A stretch of 64,000 nucleotides of DNA from Ovoidimarina sp038744785 (GCA_038744785.1 JBCDLX010000001.1:62001-126000); one strand, 5' to 3'. Counted from the first letter of the stretch, positions 42,426 through 51,195 are shown. Translations and numbers: made by a program. Notes: generated by a model not told the origin, from the letters alone.

Positions 42426-43418
42426 TCACGCGTTCACATCAAGAACCACCCGGCCCTTTATCTGTCCTTTCAGGATCGCCCGACCAAGATCCGGCAGATC
42501 CCCGAGCGTCGCGGGTTGAACCATCGCTTCCAGCTTGTCCATCGGTAGGTCGGATACGATGCGCGCCCACGCGCGTTGTCGGTTCTCGAAGGGCTGCATG
42601 ACGCTATCGATCCCCAGAAGTTTGACGCCGCGCAGAATGAAGGGTGTGATCAGCGCACCTTCGATCGCCGCCCCGCTGGCAAGCCCGATCGCCGCAACAG
42701 AGCTGCCATAGTTCATCTGCTTCAGGACCCGGCCCAGCATGGCACCGGCCACTGCATCAACGCATCCGGCCCAGCGTTCGCCCTCCAACGGCTTGCGGGT
42801 CACTTCGGTCAGTTCGTCTCGCGGCACGATTTCCGTGGCGCCAAGATCGCTTAGGTAGTCAGCCTGTTCGGCTCGGCCCGTCACCGCAGCGACCTCGTGG
42901 CCCAGTTTGGCGAGGATCGCGACCGCGACCGAGCCGACGCCCCCCGCTGCACCGGTGACGAGCACTGGTCCCTGGCCCGGCTCAAGCCCATGATCTTCGA
43001 GCGCCATGACCGCCAGCATCGAGGTTAGGCCAGCCGTTCCCACCGCCATGGCCTGCCGCGTGTCCAGCCCGTTGGGCAATGGCACCAGCCAATCCGCCTT
43101 CACGCGGGCCTTTTGGGCGTATCCGCCCCAATGCACCTCGCCCACGCGCCACCCTGTGAGGACGACTTTATCGCCCGGGGCATAGCGCGCGTCGGACGAG
43201 GTCTCTACCGTGCCCGCGAAATCGATTCCCGGCACATGAGGGTAGTTCCGGACCAGACCGCCCCCCGGTCCGATGCACAGCCCGTCCTTGTAATTTACCG
43301 TTGAGTACTCGACGGCGACTGTCACCTCGCCATCAGGCAACCGGTCCTCACTAATATCGGTGACCGAAGCATGCGTTTTGCCGTCTTCGTCTTTGTCTAC
43401 GACCAGTGCCTTGAACAT
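42426..43418 (-). CDS. acuI: Acryloyl-CoA reductase AcuI (MDR family)
   Basis: This 330-residue medium-chain dehydrogenase/reductase resembles AcuI/YhdH: MFKALVVDKDEDGKTHASV, the EYSTVNYKDGLCIGPGGGLV motif, YPHVPGIDFAGTV, the NADPH-binding VTGAAGGVGSVAVAILAKLG, and the substrate-end GSSVAAIGLASGA. It reduces acryloyl-CoA to propionyl-CoA with NADPH, detoxifying acrylate. Together with DddP encoded at 28193-29530 it would let the cell cleave DMSP and use or detoxify the acrylate. GGAGG precedes the ATG. It is monocistronic as far as can be seen. Confidence 0.9.
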   Translation of the reverse strand: MFKALVVDKDEDGKTHASVTDISEDRLPDGEVTVAVEYSTVNYKDGLCIGPGGGLVRNYPHVPGIDFAGTVETSSDARYAPGDKVVLTGWRVGEVHWGGYAQKARVKADWLVPLPNGLDTRQAMAVGTAGLTSMLAVMALEDHGLEPGQGPVLVTGAAGGVGSVAVAILAKLGHEVAAVTGRAEQADYLSDLGATEIVPRDELTEVTRKPLEGERWAGCVDAVAGAMLGRVLKQMNYGSSVAAIGLASGAAIEGALITPFILRGVKLLGIDSVMQPFENRQRAWARIVSDLPMDKLEAMVQPATLGDLPDLGRAILKGQIKGRVVLDVNA

Positions 43419-43534
43419 CGGTGTCCTCCCTCATTCATGTTTGCATCAAGAAGCGCAGCGATATGCGGATTGTTCAACCCCGGATCGGTTGCCAGTGCAA
43501 AGTACGGCACCCGGGACCACGCCAGCCCCCGGCA

Positions 43535-44038
43535 TCACGACATTTGCATAACGAACAGATCGGTGTCATCGGGTTTGGCACCCGCCGCCGTCAGCATTGC
43601 GTGCACCTGTCCCCTGTGGTGGGTCTGATGGTTGAAGAAATGGGTGACACAAAGCGCCACGGGACGCTCGACCTGGGCATTGATCGCGCCAGAGAACCAG
43701 TTGAGAGGGCCGAAAAGGTCACCATCGCCAAGGGCTTCGGCCCAAGCGACGATCCGGTCGTCCATTTCCTGTCGGCGCGTACGGAACTCTTCCCATGACT
43801 TGGTAAACTCAGCGCTTCCTGGAATTCCGATGTTTGGTTTTTCGCCATGGTCGAACCGGCTCATCCAGATCGTGTCGCCCCAGAGCAAATGGTTGAACGT
43901 TCCCCAGATCGAGCCAAAAAAAGCACCGCGTTGCGCGCGGCGGGAGCTTTCGCCAATGCCATCGGCGGCGCTCAAAAGGCTTTGGTTCTGCCAGTGATTG
44001 TACTGAGCCATTGTTCGGCAATATTCGGGTGTAATCAT
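43535..44038 (-). CDS. DinB-family protein
   Basis: This 167-residue four-helix protein matches DinB: MAQYNHWQNQSLLSAADG, the first metal His in TFNHLLWGDTIWMSRFD, and the last two in HFFNHQTHHRGQVHAML. These three His positions are those that bind a metal ion in the DinB/YfiT fold. DinB-like proteins include thiol-dependent transferases and proteins of unknown activity; the natural reaction is unknown here. It lies 116 bases upstream of acuI in the same direction. Confidence 0.9.
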   Translation of the reverse strand: MITPEYCRTMAQYNHWQNQSLLSAADGIGESSRRAQRGAFFGSIWGTFNHLLWGDTIWMSRFDHGEKPNIGIPGSAEFTKSWEEFRTRRQEMDDRIVAWAEALGDGDLFGPLNWFSGAINAQVERPVALCVTHFFNHQTHHRGQVHAMLTAAGAKPDDTDLFVMQMS

Positions 44039-44181
44039 TCAGCTTGCCGCCTCGTCTACGACCTATCGCCTGCTTGTCGGGCATGGCCGCGCGCCGGTCA
44101 ACCGCAGGACGCTGAAATCCCTTGCAGGGCAATGCGAAGGCCAATAGCGTCCCGGGCCAATAACAAACCCGGGAGACTATA

Positions 44182-45231
44182 ATGCACACTTTGTCGCGCC
44201 TTCTTGGCGCCACTGCTCTGAGCGCCGCCGCCGCGGGCGCAGGCGCACAGGATTCCGAACTTCTAATCCTAGATTGGGCCGGATTCGAAGAAGACGGCTA
44301 TTGGCAGGACTACGCCGCCGAATACGGCGAGGGTCCGACCTACACATTCTTTGGGGAAGAAGAGGAAGCGTTCCAAAAGCTGCGCTCGGGGTTCCGGGCC
44401 GATTTGGCACATCCCTGCTCGCAATCGGTGGACAAATGGCGGCAGGCCGGACTGATCGAAGCCTGGGATATCTCGAAGATCCCGAACTATGCAGGCGTCG
44501 CCGATCAGTTCAAAACAGATCCGGTATTCACGAACGGCGATGACGTCTATTTCATTCCCGCTGATTTTGGCACGACGGCCATCGCCTATAACGCCAACGA
44601 AATCACAGAAGATCAGGTGGGATCGCTTGAGGTCTTCAAGGACCCCGCACTCGCCGGACGTATCTCGCTTCCCGACAACCCCGAAGACATCTACGCGCTG
44701 GCGTATCTTGCGACCGGCACGACCGATTGGACGACCGCAACGCAGGAACAATTCGAGGCCGCCTCCGCCTGGCTGCGCGAGGTGCACCCCAACGTCCGCG
44801 CATACTGGACTGACGGGTCGGAACTGGCGCAGCTGATGGGCACGGGCGAAGTCCTAGTGTCCTGGGCTTGGTCGGAAACGCCTGCGACAATGAACGGCGA
44901 GGGATTCAACATCGGCTTCCAGCGCGAGGCCGCAGAAGGATCATCCGCATGGCAATGCGGCTACGTGAACCTTGTTGATGGGCCGGGTTCCGAGGACAAG
45001 GCGCATTTCTTTATGAACCAGTGGCTCGGCCAGAAAGTTGCCGACTACATCGTTTACGAATGGGGCTACGGCCACTCCAATGTCGAGGCGATGAAACAGT
45101 ACACCGCCGAAGATCTGGACGCCGCCGGTCTTGGCGAAATCAATGCCCCAATCCTGTTTCAACTGCCTATGGACAACGGCTTGCGCGAACAAATGATCGC
45201 AGAGTTCGAGAAGATCAAAGTCGGCTTCTGA
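44182..45231 (+). CDS. Polyamine-type extracellular solute-binding protein (orphan)
   Basis: This is a 349-residue periplasmic binding protein of the PotD/PotF type. It has a signal peptide (LLGATALSAAAAGAGAQ), LLILDWAGFEEDGYW, DLAHPCSQSVDKWRQAGLIE, FIPADFGTTAIAYNANEIT, and the C-terminal QWLGQKVADYIVYEWGYGHS. Such proteins deliver spermidine, putrescine or related amines to an ABC transporter, but no ATPase or permease genes are adjacent, so it is an orphan. GGGAG precedes the ATG. A GC-rich hairpin follows. Confidence 0.85.
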   Translation: MHTLSRLLGATALSAAAAGAGAQDSELLILDWAGFEEDGYWQDYAAEYGEGPTYTFFGEEEEAFQKLRSGFRADLAHPCSQSVDKWRQAGLIEAWDISKIPNYAGVADQFKTDPVFTNGDDVYFIPADFGTTAIAYNANEITEDQVGSLEVFKDPALAGRISLPDNPEDIYALAYLATGTTDWTTATQEQFEAASAWLREVHPNVRAYWTDGSELAQLMGTGEVLVSWAWSETPATMNGEGFNIGFQREAAEGSSAWQCGYVNLVDGPGSEDKAHFFMNQWLGQKVADYIVYEWGYGHSNVEAMKQYTAEDLDAAGLGEINAPILFQLPMDNGLREQMIAEFEKIKVGF

Positions 45232-45261
45232 GCCATCGCCATCTTTTGGCGAAAGATTTGA

Positions 45262-45287
45262 GGCCCGGAGTGATCCAACTCCGGGCC
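45262..45287 (+). terminator. Hairpin after the orphan binding-protein gene
   Basis: GGCCCGGAGT, loop GATCCA, ACTCCGGGCC: a perfect 10-bp stem 30 bases after the stop. No clear T-run follows, so termination may be partial. Confidence 0.55.
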
Positions 45288-45328
45288 GCGTGCGTAAATT
45301 GGGCTAGACACACTAATGTTGACAGCCC

Positions 45329-45679
45329 GTGACAGACATCCTGAACATCCTGATTGCTTTATCCTCTATCGGCCTTGGTGCGATTGGCTGGCTCGCGCCG
45401 CGCTACACTATGGAAGTGCTGGATATTGCACCCACCAGGTCGACCATGGGCCTATCCGAAGTTCGCGCCGCCTCTGGCGCGCTATTTGTAGGTATGGGGC
45501 TGGGCGCGTTGATCCTTGGCACGCCGCTAGCCTATGCGATGGTCGGTTTCTGCTGGGCCGGTGCGGCAGTGGGGCGGCTGACCTCGATCTTCGCCGATGG
45601 CCCGCCACACCCACGCAAGCTTGTGTTCTTCGCAGTCGAGGCCGCCGTCGCAGCGCTTGCGCTCGGGCTAAACCTTTAG
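45329..45679 (+). CDS. DUF4345-like small membrane protein
   Basis: This 116-residue protein has about four hydrophobic helices (ILIALSSIGLGAIGWLAP, GALFVGMGLGALILGT, AMVGFCWAGAAVGRLTS, FFAVEAAVAALALGLNL) and the central motif SEVRAASGALFVGMGLGALI typical of the DUF4345 family. Function is unknown. The start is a GTG at 45329 giving MTDILNILIALSS. Its end faces the convergent lipoprotein gene. Confidence 0.7.
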   Translation: MTDILNILIALSSIGLGAIGWLAPRYTMEVLDIAPTRSTMGLSEVRAASGALFVGMGLGALILGTPLAYAMVGFCWAGAAVGRLTSIFADGPPHPRKLVFFAVEAAVAALALGLNL

Positions 45680-45686
45680 GTTTTCA

Positions 45687-46058
45687 TCAACCAACCACGT
45701 TGTAACCACGGCCCCGCATGCAATTGCGGATGATCCGTTCTTTGTTGCGTTGCTGATCAAGCGCGCTGCCAGCAAGTCCGGCCAAGGCACCGACAGCCGC
45801 CGCTTCGCCAAGGTTGTCGCTATTGCCATCAAGAATAACGGCGCCCGCGGCCCCAACCCCGGCACCTACGGCAACATTCTGCCCGGCAGACGAACCGAGG
45901 TTCCCCTGTTGCGCGGCGAGCGCCTGACACTGTGCCAGATCATTGTTGTAGTTTGGCCCGACGGGCCCATCGATGATGGGGATATAGTTAGAGCCCGTAT
46001 TCGCACAGGCTGCCAACACGGCAAGGAAAGCTGCGCAGGTCATCGTCCGGTAGTGCAT
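45687..46058 (-). CDS. Glycine-zipper lipoprotein
   Basis: This 123-residue protein has a lipoprotein signal (MTCAAFLAVLAACANTG, lipobox LAAC, lipidated Cys expected). A glycine-zipper stretch AVGAGVGAAGAVILDG and AVGALAGLAGSALDQQ follows, and it ends with RNKERIIRNCMRGRGYNVVG. Glycine-zipper domains insert in or lie along membranes; relatives are outer-membrane lipoproteins of unknown role. Confidence 0.82.
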   Translation of the reverse strand: MHYRTMTCAAFLAVLAACANTGSNYIPIIDGPVGPNYNNDLAQCQALAAQQGNLGSSAGQNVAVGAGVGAAGAVILDGNSDNLGEAAAVGALAGLAGSALDQQRNKERIIRNCMRGRGYNVVG

Positions 46059-46154
46059 GGGATCCTCGTCATGAAATGAACTCGCGAAGCCACTCTAGCG
46101 CATCTCTTGCTCTGCCGCGAGATCAACTCTCAGAGACGGCTTGCACATTACACC

Positions 46155-47132
46155 CTACCCGCTTCCAATCAGGATGCCCGCCGCCAGCACGAGCCCCCCA
46201 CCCACGACAACCTGAAGCGTGGCGCGCCAGAAGGGCGTGTCCATGTAGCGTTTTTGAATCCAAGCGATAGCCCAGAGCTCGAAGAAAACGACGATGACGG
46301 CGGTAATCGTCGCGGTCCAGAAATCGGGAATCAGATAAGGTAATGCATGGCCCAAGCCCCCAAGCGCGGTCATAACGCCGGATGCGATGCCGCGTTTTAA
46401 AGGGCTGCCCCGCCCCGATAATGCGCCATCGTCCGACGCGGCCTCGGTAAACCCCATCGAGATGCCCGCACCGACGCTGGCCGCGAACCCGACCAGAAAC
46501 GTGTTCCAGGTGTCGCCGGTGGCAAAAGCGGCCGCGAAAATCGGGGCAAGCGTCGACACTGACCCATCCATCAGCCCTGCAAGCCCAGGTTGCACCCAAG
46601 TCAGAATAAACTGCCGTTGCGACCGTCGGTCCTCGGATACGACCGCATCGTCCGTCAAATGGGACTTGGCGAGTTCACCTGCCCGCTCTTCATGCCGTGC
46701 CTCTGCCGCGGCCAACGTTCCCAAGACTTTCCGTGTGGCAGCGTCCTGTGTGCGGGACGCTGCCATCATGTAAAAGCGCTCTGCCTCTGCCTCCATGTCC
46801 GCTGCGATTTCTCGGATACGGTCCAGCGGCAGGTTTTCCATCAACCAGATCGGGCGCCGTGCATAGAATCCTGACACATGTTCGCGACGAATAAGCGGTA
46901 TCGTATCGCCAAACCGAGACTGGTGCAGATCGATCAGGGTCTGGCGGTGCCCATCCTCTTCAACCGCCATCCCATCAAACAGTTCCGCAGTCGCCGGATA
47001 AGCGCCCCGAAGACGGCCTGCAAAACCGCGATAGATGCGCGAGTCGTCTTCTTCGGAAGATATCGCAAGTGCGAGTATCTCTTGCTCGCTCAGATCTTGA
47101 AATCGTTTGCGGCCAGACAACATGGATCGCAT
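46155..47132 (-). CDS. mbfA: MbfA-type iron exporter: ferritin-like domain fused to VIT1/CCC1 membrane domain
   Basis: This is a 325-residue protein. The N-terminal 165 residues form a ferritin-like four-helix domain with iron ligands in MAVEEDGHRQTL, MEAEAERFYMMA and AAEARHEERAGEL. The C-terminal part has about five transmembrane helices of the vacuolar iron transporter (VIT1/CCC1) type, with PGLAGLMDGSVSTLAPIFAA and GAGISMGFTEAASDDG. MbfA exports iron and protects rhizobia and Agrobacterium from iron and peroxide stress, and is repressed by Irr. A perfect palindrome 18 bases upstream of the start fits Irr control. Confidence 0.92.
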   Translation of the reverse strand: MRSMLSGRKRFQDLSEQEILALAISSEEDDSRIYRGFAGRLRGAYPATAELFDGMAVEEDGHRQTLIDLHQSRFGDTIPLIRREHVSGFYARRPIWLMENLPLDRIREIAADMEAEAERFYMMAASRTQDAATRKVLGTLAAAEARHEERAGELAKSHLTDDAVVSEDRRSQRQFILTWVQPGLAGLMDGSVSTLAPIFAAAFATGDTWNTFLVGFAASVGAGISMGFTEAASDDGALSGRGSPLKRGIASGVMTALGGLGHALPYLIPDFWTATITAVIVVFFELWAIAWIQKRYMDTPFWRATLQVVVGGGLVLAAGILIGSG

Positions 47133-47149
47133 CGAACAGAGCCTTTCTT

Positions 47150-47162
47150 TAGAATCATTCTA
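47150..47162 (-). promoter_or_regulatory. Irr-box (iron control element)-like palindrome
   Basis: TAGAATCATTCTA is a perfect 13-base palindrome, 18-30 bases upstream of the mbfA start codon. It resembles the iron control element bound by Irr, which represses mbfA under low iron in Rhizobiales. A repressor bound here would overlap the promoter. The match is from memory of the motif. Confidence 0.6.
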
Positions 47163-47404
47163 GTCTAAGGAACGCGTCCTCGCTGACAAGCGGTGCGACC
47201 GACCCCAATTTACCGTATCCAAGAGACGCGCGGCCAAACTCCAGGCGCGTAAGAAGCAAATCAGACAAGAGCACCAAGAGTAAAAACCATTATTATTCAT
47301 AGAATTATGAAAGATATCTAATGCGATTCTCAACCTCCCCGCCAATCCTAGGTGCTTGAAACATTCCGTGGCTTGGATTACGTCTGCCATGTTCGCTACT
47401 GCGG

Positions 47405-47702
47405 ACTATGGACATAAACGCGCCCGTAATAAGCGGATCGGACCCGGGGGCGGTACCCGGCGGCTCCACCAAACTCCTTCGTTGGGGGATCATGGGGCCG
47501 AAACAGGATCGACGGACGTCTAAAGGGGTTTGCTTTGTCCCGGTGAGGTACCACCGTTATCGGTCCGATTTGCATAGTTGCCAACGACAACCGTGCTCCG
47601 GTCGCAGTCGCTGCTTAATCGCAGTCACTAAGATCGAACTTTAAGCCCTTAGCTCTAGCAAGCTAAGGCGGGGTTCGCAGGCACCTGGCAACAGAAGCCT
47701 GC
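47405..47702 (+). ncRNA. ssrA: tmRNA, circularly permuted two-piece form
   Basis: The acceptor piece comes first and ends CGGCTCCACCA at 47471. After a short spacer the coding piece starts GGGGCCGAAACAGG at 47494; GGGGCCG pairs with CGGCTCC to rebuild the tRNA-like acceptor stem (one G-U pair). The tag reading frame is 47580-47618 and encodes ANDNRAPVAVAA then TAA. Hairpins CCTTAGCT/AGCTAAGG (47647-47668) and GCAGGC/GCCTGC (47677-47702) follow. tmRNA rescues stalled ribosomes and tags the protein for ClpXP. The outer ends are approximate. The permuted form is a hallmark of alphaproteobacteria. Confidence 0.93.
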
Positions 47703-47769
47703 ATTCCAACCCGGATCGACAAACGCAATCGTGATTGCAAGCAGGCAGCGCATTTCGCATGCTGCACCA

Positions 47770-48435
47770 ATGCCTTGGATGCCACGCTTCCGTTCCGGCC
47801 TTGCCGCTTTGGTCGCCCTGACCGCTGGACAAGCCGCCGCCTGCTCTACAGCGCTTCTTTTGGCTATCGACGTGTCAAACTCCATCGACTCAGGCGAGTA
47901 TCGCATCCAGCAAGAAGGGTTGGCAGAGGCCTTACTAGACCCGGAGGTACGCGAAGCACTTGTCACCGGCCAGGTCGCCCTCTCTGTCGTGCAGTGGTCG
48001 GGCCGGGGCAGTCAGCAGGTTGTCATGCCCTGGGTACGGATCGGCACAGATGCGGATGTATTGGCGCTGGCAGAACGCGCCCGGAACATGCGGCGCGCAT
48101 TCATCATGTCCGACACGGCGGTCGGCGACATGCTTCGCTTCTCGCTCGACCAATTCACCGACGTGCCCGATTGCACACGGCATGTGATCGATGTCTCGGG
48201 CGACGGCACCGATAACGCGGGCACCGATCCTCAGGGCGGGCGCGCGCTAGCCGAACGCCGAGGTGTGCAGGTCAACGCGCTCGCCATCGAGGGCATGGGC
48301 GTATCGATCACCACGTTCTTCCGTCGCCATGTAATAACGCGGGACGGGTTTGTGATGACGTCGCGCGGGCACCATAGCTACGCCGAGACGCTGCGCCGCA
48401 AAATTAAGCGCGAGGTGAGCCAGGTTTTATTCTGA
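47770..48435 (+). CDS. DUF1194 secreted von Willebrand A-type protein
   Basis: This is a 221-residue protein with a signal sequence (FRSGLAALVALTAGQAAAC) followed by a vWA domain with MIDAS motif DVSNS (ALLLAIDVSNSIDSGEY), the Thr-containing MSDTAVGDML loop, and VIDVSGDGTDN. Family members are secreted or periplasmic proteins of unknown role that bind a divalent metal through the MIDAS site. The start is uncertain: ATG at 47770 is preferred, GTG at 47731 is possible; neither has a strong ribosome-binding site. Confidence 0.8.
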   Translation: MPWMPRFRSGLAALVALTAGQAAACSTALLLAIDVSNSIDSGEYRIQQEGLAEALLDPEVREALVTGQVALSVVQWSGRGSQQVVMPWVRIGTDADVLALAERARNMRRAFIMSDTAVGDMLRFSLDQFTDVPDCTRHVIDVSGDGTDNAGTDPQGGRALAERRGVQVNALAIEGMGVSITTFFRRHVITRDGFVMTSRGHHSYAETLRRKIKREVSQVLF

Positions 48436-48565
48436 GTGCTTTACACCCATGCTTGACCGAGACCCCGCGTCGGGAATAGGGAGTTCCTAAGGGGCACGCG
48501 AACGCCCCGTAAGGCCAAGGCCCAAGTTTCGCATCCTTTTTACGTTGCAAAACGAGGATGCACCC

Positions 48566-49381
48566 ATGCCAGAGCCTACAGAAGTAAGTCCCGAACAACT
48601 GATAAACCTAATCGGTCGTCCAGATTGCCCCGCAATCGTCGACGTTTCAACCAATGGCGATGTCGATGAAGACCCGTTCCTGATCCCGACCGCATTTCGC
48701 CACTCGCACACGGACGCAACCGGCCTTGCTGACCGTTTGGCGGGCCGCGCTTCGATCATAGTGTGCCAGAGGGGCCGGAAACTTAGCCAAGGCATCGCGG
48801 CTTGGTTACGGAGTGAGGGCGTTTCTGCGCGCTACCTTCGCGGCGGCAACTACGGCTGGCGCGCGGTTTCGGGCGCACCTCGCATCCCCATAGCCACGAT
48901 GAACGTCCAAGCCGACGGGCGCAGCTTTTGGACCGCAGAACATCGGCCGGATCTGGAAACCTTGGCGGTCCTTTGGTTGATCCGCAGGTTCGTCGACAGA
49001 AAGGCGCGTATCCTGTTCGTCAACCCCAGTGAGGTCGAAGGTGCGGCCGAGCGGCTTGGCGCGATTGCGCTTTCCCATACGACACCCAGCCCGCTTCATG
49101 GATCGAAGTCCGCGCCCTTACTCAAGGCGTTGGCGCATTTTCACCTCTGGTCACCAAGCTTGGATCTGGTCGCGCAAGCTGTTGAATACGCTGCGCGTTC
49201 AAACACGCCGCACGGGTCCGAGACCCCCGGTTTGCAGACCCTGTACATAGGCCTTTTGCGCCAGCATCACGAAGACCAGGACTTGCTTGACGGTATGCTG
49301 CCCATCCTTGATGCGCTCTATCTTTGGGCTGGGATGCCAAGTGATCCGACCTGTGCCCATCAAAGCAGTTGTACCCAATGA
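48566..49381 (+). CDS. ChrB-domain protein with N-terminal rhodanese-like domain
   Basis: This is a 271-residue protein. Residues about 5-115 form a rhodanese-like domain (CPAIVDVSTNGDVDEDPFL, loop Cys in IIVCQRGRKLSQG). The remaining part is the ChrB C-terminal domain: DLETLAVLWLIRRFVDRKARILFV, FHLWSPSLDLVAQAVEYAAR and LQTLYIGLLRQHHEDQDLLD. ChrB-type proteins are linked to chromate resistance as sensors or regulators of chrA. Translation is coupled to chrA by a 4-base overlap. The start ATG at 48566 has GAGGA upstream. Confidence 0.85.
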   Translation: MPEPTEVSPEQLINLIGRPDCPAIVDVSTNGDVDEDPFLIPTAFRHSHTDATGLADRLAGRASIIVCQRGRKLSQGIAAWLRSEGVSARYLRGGNYGWRAVSGAPRIPIATMNVQADGRSFWTAEHRPDLETLAVLWLIRRFVDRKARILFVNPSEVEGAAERLGAIALSHTTPSPLHGSKSAPLLKALAHFHLWSPSLDLVAQAVEYAARSNTPHGSETPGLQTLYIGLLRQHHEDQDLLDGMLPILDALYLWAGMPSDPTCAHQSSCTQ

Positions 49382-50628
49382 GCGTTTCTTTACTTACTTT
49401 GACGCAGATCTTCGCCCGCATTGGTTTTCTTTCGTTTGGCGGACCGGCCGCACAAATCGCGTTGATGCACCGCGAACTTGTCGAAGAACGTACTTGGCTC
49501 GACGAACAAACGTTTCTTCGCGCACTGTCCTTCACGATGCTTCTTCCCGGACCAGAAGCAATGCAGCTTGCGACCTATGCCGGGTGGAGATTGCGCGGCG
49601 TATTTGGGGGGCTGATTGCCGGGCTGTTGTTCATCGTGCCGGGCGCCGTTGTGGTCCTGGCGCTTGCGGTCGCCTACGCCTATTGGGGCACGTTGCCCGT
49701 TGTTGATGCGGTTTTTCTGGGCGTTAAGGCTGCTGTCGTTGCGATTGTGATCGAAGCGCTTCTAAAGGTCTCTCGACGTGCCCTGAAGGGACCTGCGCAT
49801 TGGGTGATCGCCGGCCTGTCGTTCCTTTCGATCTTTATCCTCGGCTTACCGTTCCCAGCCATCATCGTTTTGGCTGCGTTTTGGGGGGCGTGGGCCGGCG
49901 GCGGGCAGGTCGATAACGAAGTTCCATTGCCGCAACCCGGCGGCACGGGGCGGACGGTGGTACTCTGGCTCACACTCTGGCTGTCGCCGATTGCGGTTCT
50001 CTGGGCTCTGGACGCCCAAATGCTGACCGAGATCGCGATTTTCTTCTCGAAACTCGCGGTTGTGACGTTCGGGGGCGCATATGCCGTTCTGGCGTACATG
50101 ACGCAAGAGGTCGTGGTGGACCGGGGTTGGCTGGACATTGCGGAAATGATGGACGGGTTGGGCCTTGCCGAGACGACACCCGGGCCGCTGATCCTGGTGA
50201 CCGAGTTTGTCGGATTCTTGGCCGGTTTCCGCGACGGTGGCCTTCCGCTTGCACTGCTTTCGGCTGCGGTCACGCTTTGGGTGACCTTTGTACCCTGTTT
50301 TCTTTGGATCTTTGCGGGTGCGCCATATCTCGACTGGATTTCAGCCCGCCCGCGACTGACCGGTGCATTAGCGGCCATCACGGCCGCAGTCGTCGGCGTA
50401 ATCCTGAACCTGTCGATCTGGTTCGCCGCGCACGTCATTTTTGCGCAAGTACACTCGGTTACTTTCGGTCCATTTCGTACGATAGCGCCCGATCCCGTCT
50501 CGCTCGACCCGGTCGCGCTTGGTTTAGCGGCAGGTGCCGCATTTGCCCTTCTGGTGCTTGGCTGGCCGCTCTTTCGCACGCTTGGGGTTGCCGGGCTCCT
50601 AGGCGCAGTGACGGCGTTTCTGCCGTGA
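49378..50628 (+). CDS. chrA: Chromate efflux transporter ChrA
   Basis: This is a 416-residue membrane protein of the CHR family with two homologous halves. N-half: IFARIGFLSFGGPAAQIALM, LPGPEAMQLATYAGWRLRG and GLLFIVPGAVVVLALAV. C-half: FFSKLAVVTFGGAYAVLAYM, EMMDGLGLAETTPGPLILVT and VGFLAGFRDGG. The repeated G-F-G-G and P-G-P motifs are the family hallmark. ChrA expels chromate. The ATGA overlap with the chrB-like gene shows one transcript. It may have a different native substrate such as sulfate. Confidence 0.92.
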   Translation: MSVSLLTLTQIFARIGFLSFGGPAAQIALMHRELVEERTWLDEQTFLRALSFTMLLPGPEAMQLATYAGWRLRGVFGGLIAGLLFIVPGAVVVLALAVAYAYWGTLPVVDAVFLGVKAAVVAIVIEALLKVSRRALKGPAHWVIAGLSFLSIFILGLPFPAIIVLAAFWGAWAGGGQVDNEVPLPQPGGTGRTVVLWLTLWLSPIAVLWALDAQMLTEIAIFFSKLAVVTFGGAYAVLAYMTQEVVVDRGWLDIAEMMDGLGLAETTPGPLILVTEFVGFLAGFRDGGLPLALLSAAVTLWVTFVPCFLWIFAGAPYLDWISARPRLTGALAAITAAVVGVILNLSIWFAAHVIFAQVHSVTFGPFRTIAPDPVSLDPVALGLAAGAAFALLVLGWPLFRTLGVAGLLGAVTAFLP

Positions 50629-50709
50629 TGGTACGATACCGGCGAACCGCCCTTTTCTTCGCCCCCGAATTTCGCCTAACGTGGCTAGGAACCCGGGAAG
50701 GTGCAGCCG

Positions 50710-51195
50710 ATGTCCCAGAAGATCGATTACGGTAACCTGATGCATCGCGCCATGCGCGGGCTGATCCAGGACGTGCTGCGAGATGTCGCCAAAGACGGCA
50801 GTCTGCCTGGCGAGCATCATTTTTTCATCACGTTCAACACGATGCACCCGGATGTCGAAATCGCTGACTGGTTGTCGGATCGGTACCCCGACGAAATGAC
50901 CGTCGTCATGCAACACTGGTTCGACAACCTGGACGTCTCCGACGAAGGCTTTTCGGTAACACTTAATTTCGGTGACAGCCCCGAACCGCTTTACATCCCA
51001 TACGACGCGATCCGGACCTTTGTGGATCCATCGGTGGAATTTGGTCTTCGGTTCGAGACCCAAGAAGACGATGACGACGTACTTGACACTGACCTTACAA
51101 CAGCGGGCGAAGCACCCGCCACGTCGGCCAAGGATGATGAGGCCGGACCGCATCGCGATGCCGAAATCGTGAGCTTGGATAAGTTTCGCAAATAG
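50710..51195 (+). CDS. sspB: SspB-like ClpXP adaptor protein
   Basis: This 161-residue protein has the alphaproteobacterial SspB core: DYGNLMHRAMRGLIQDVL, HHFFITFNTMHPDVEIADWL, PDEMTVVMQHWFDNLDVSDE and FSVTLNFGDSPEPLYIPYDA. A flexible acidic tail follows, with a C-terminal basic motif (AEIVSLDKFRK) that would tether ClpX. SspB brings ssrA-tagged proteins to ClpXP. The tmRNA gene is 3 kb upstream in this window. The start at 50710 follows a GGGAAGG ribosome-binding site. Confidence 0.92.
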   Translation: MSQKIDYGNLMHRAMRGLIQDVLRDVAKDGSLPGEHHFFITFNTMHPDVEIADWLSDRYPDEMTVVMQHWFDNLDVSDEGFSVTLNFGDSPEPLYIPYDAIRTFVDPSVEFGLRFETQEDDDDVLDTDLTTAGEAPATSAKDDEAGPHRDAEIVSLDKFRK

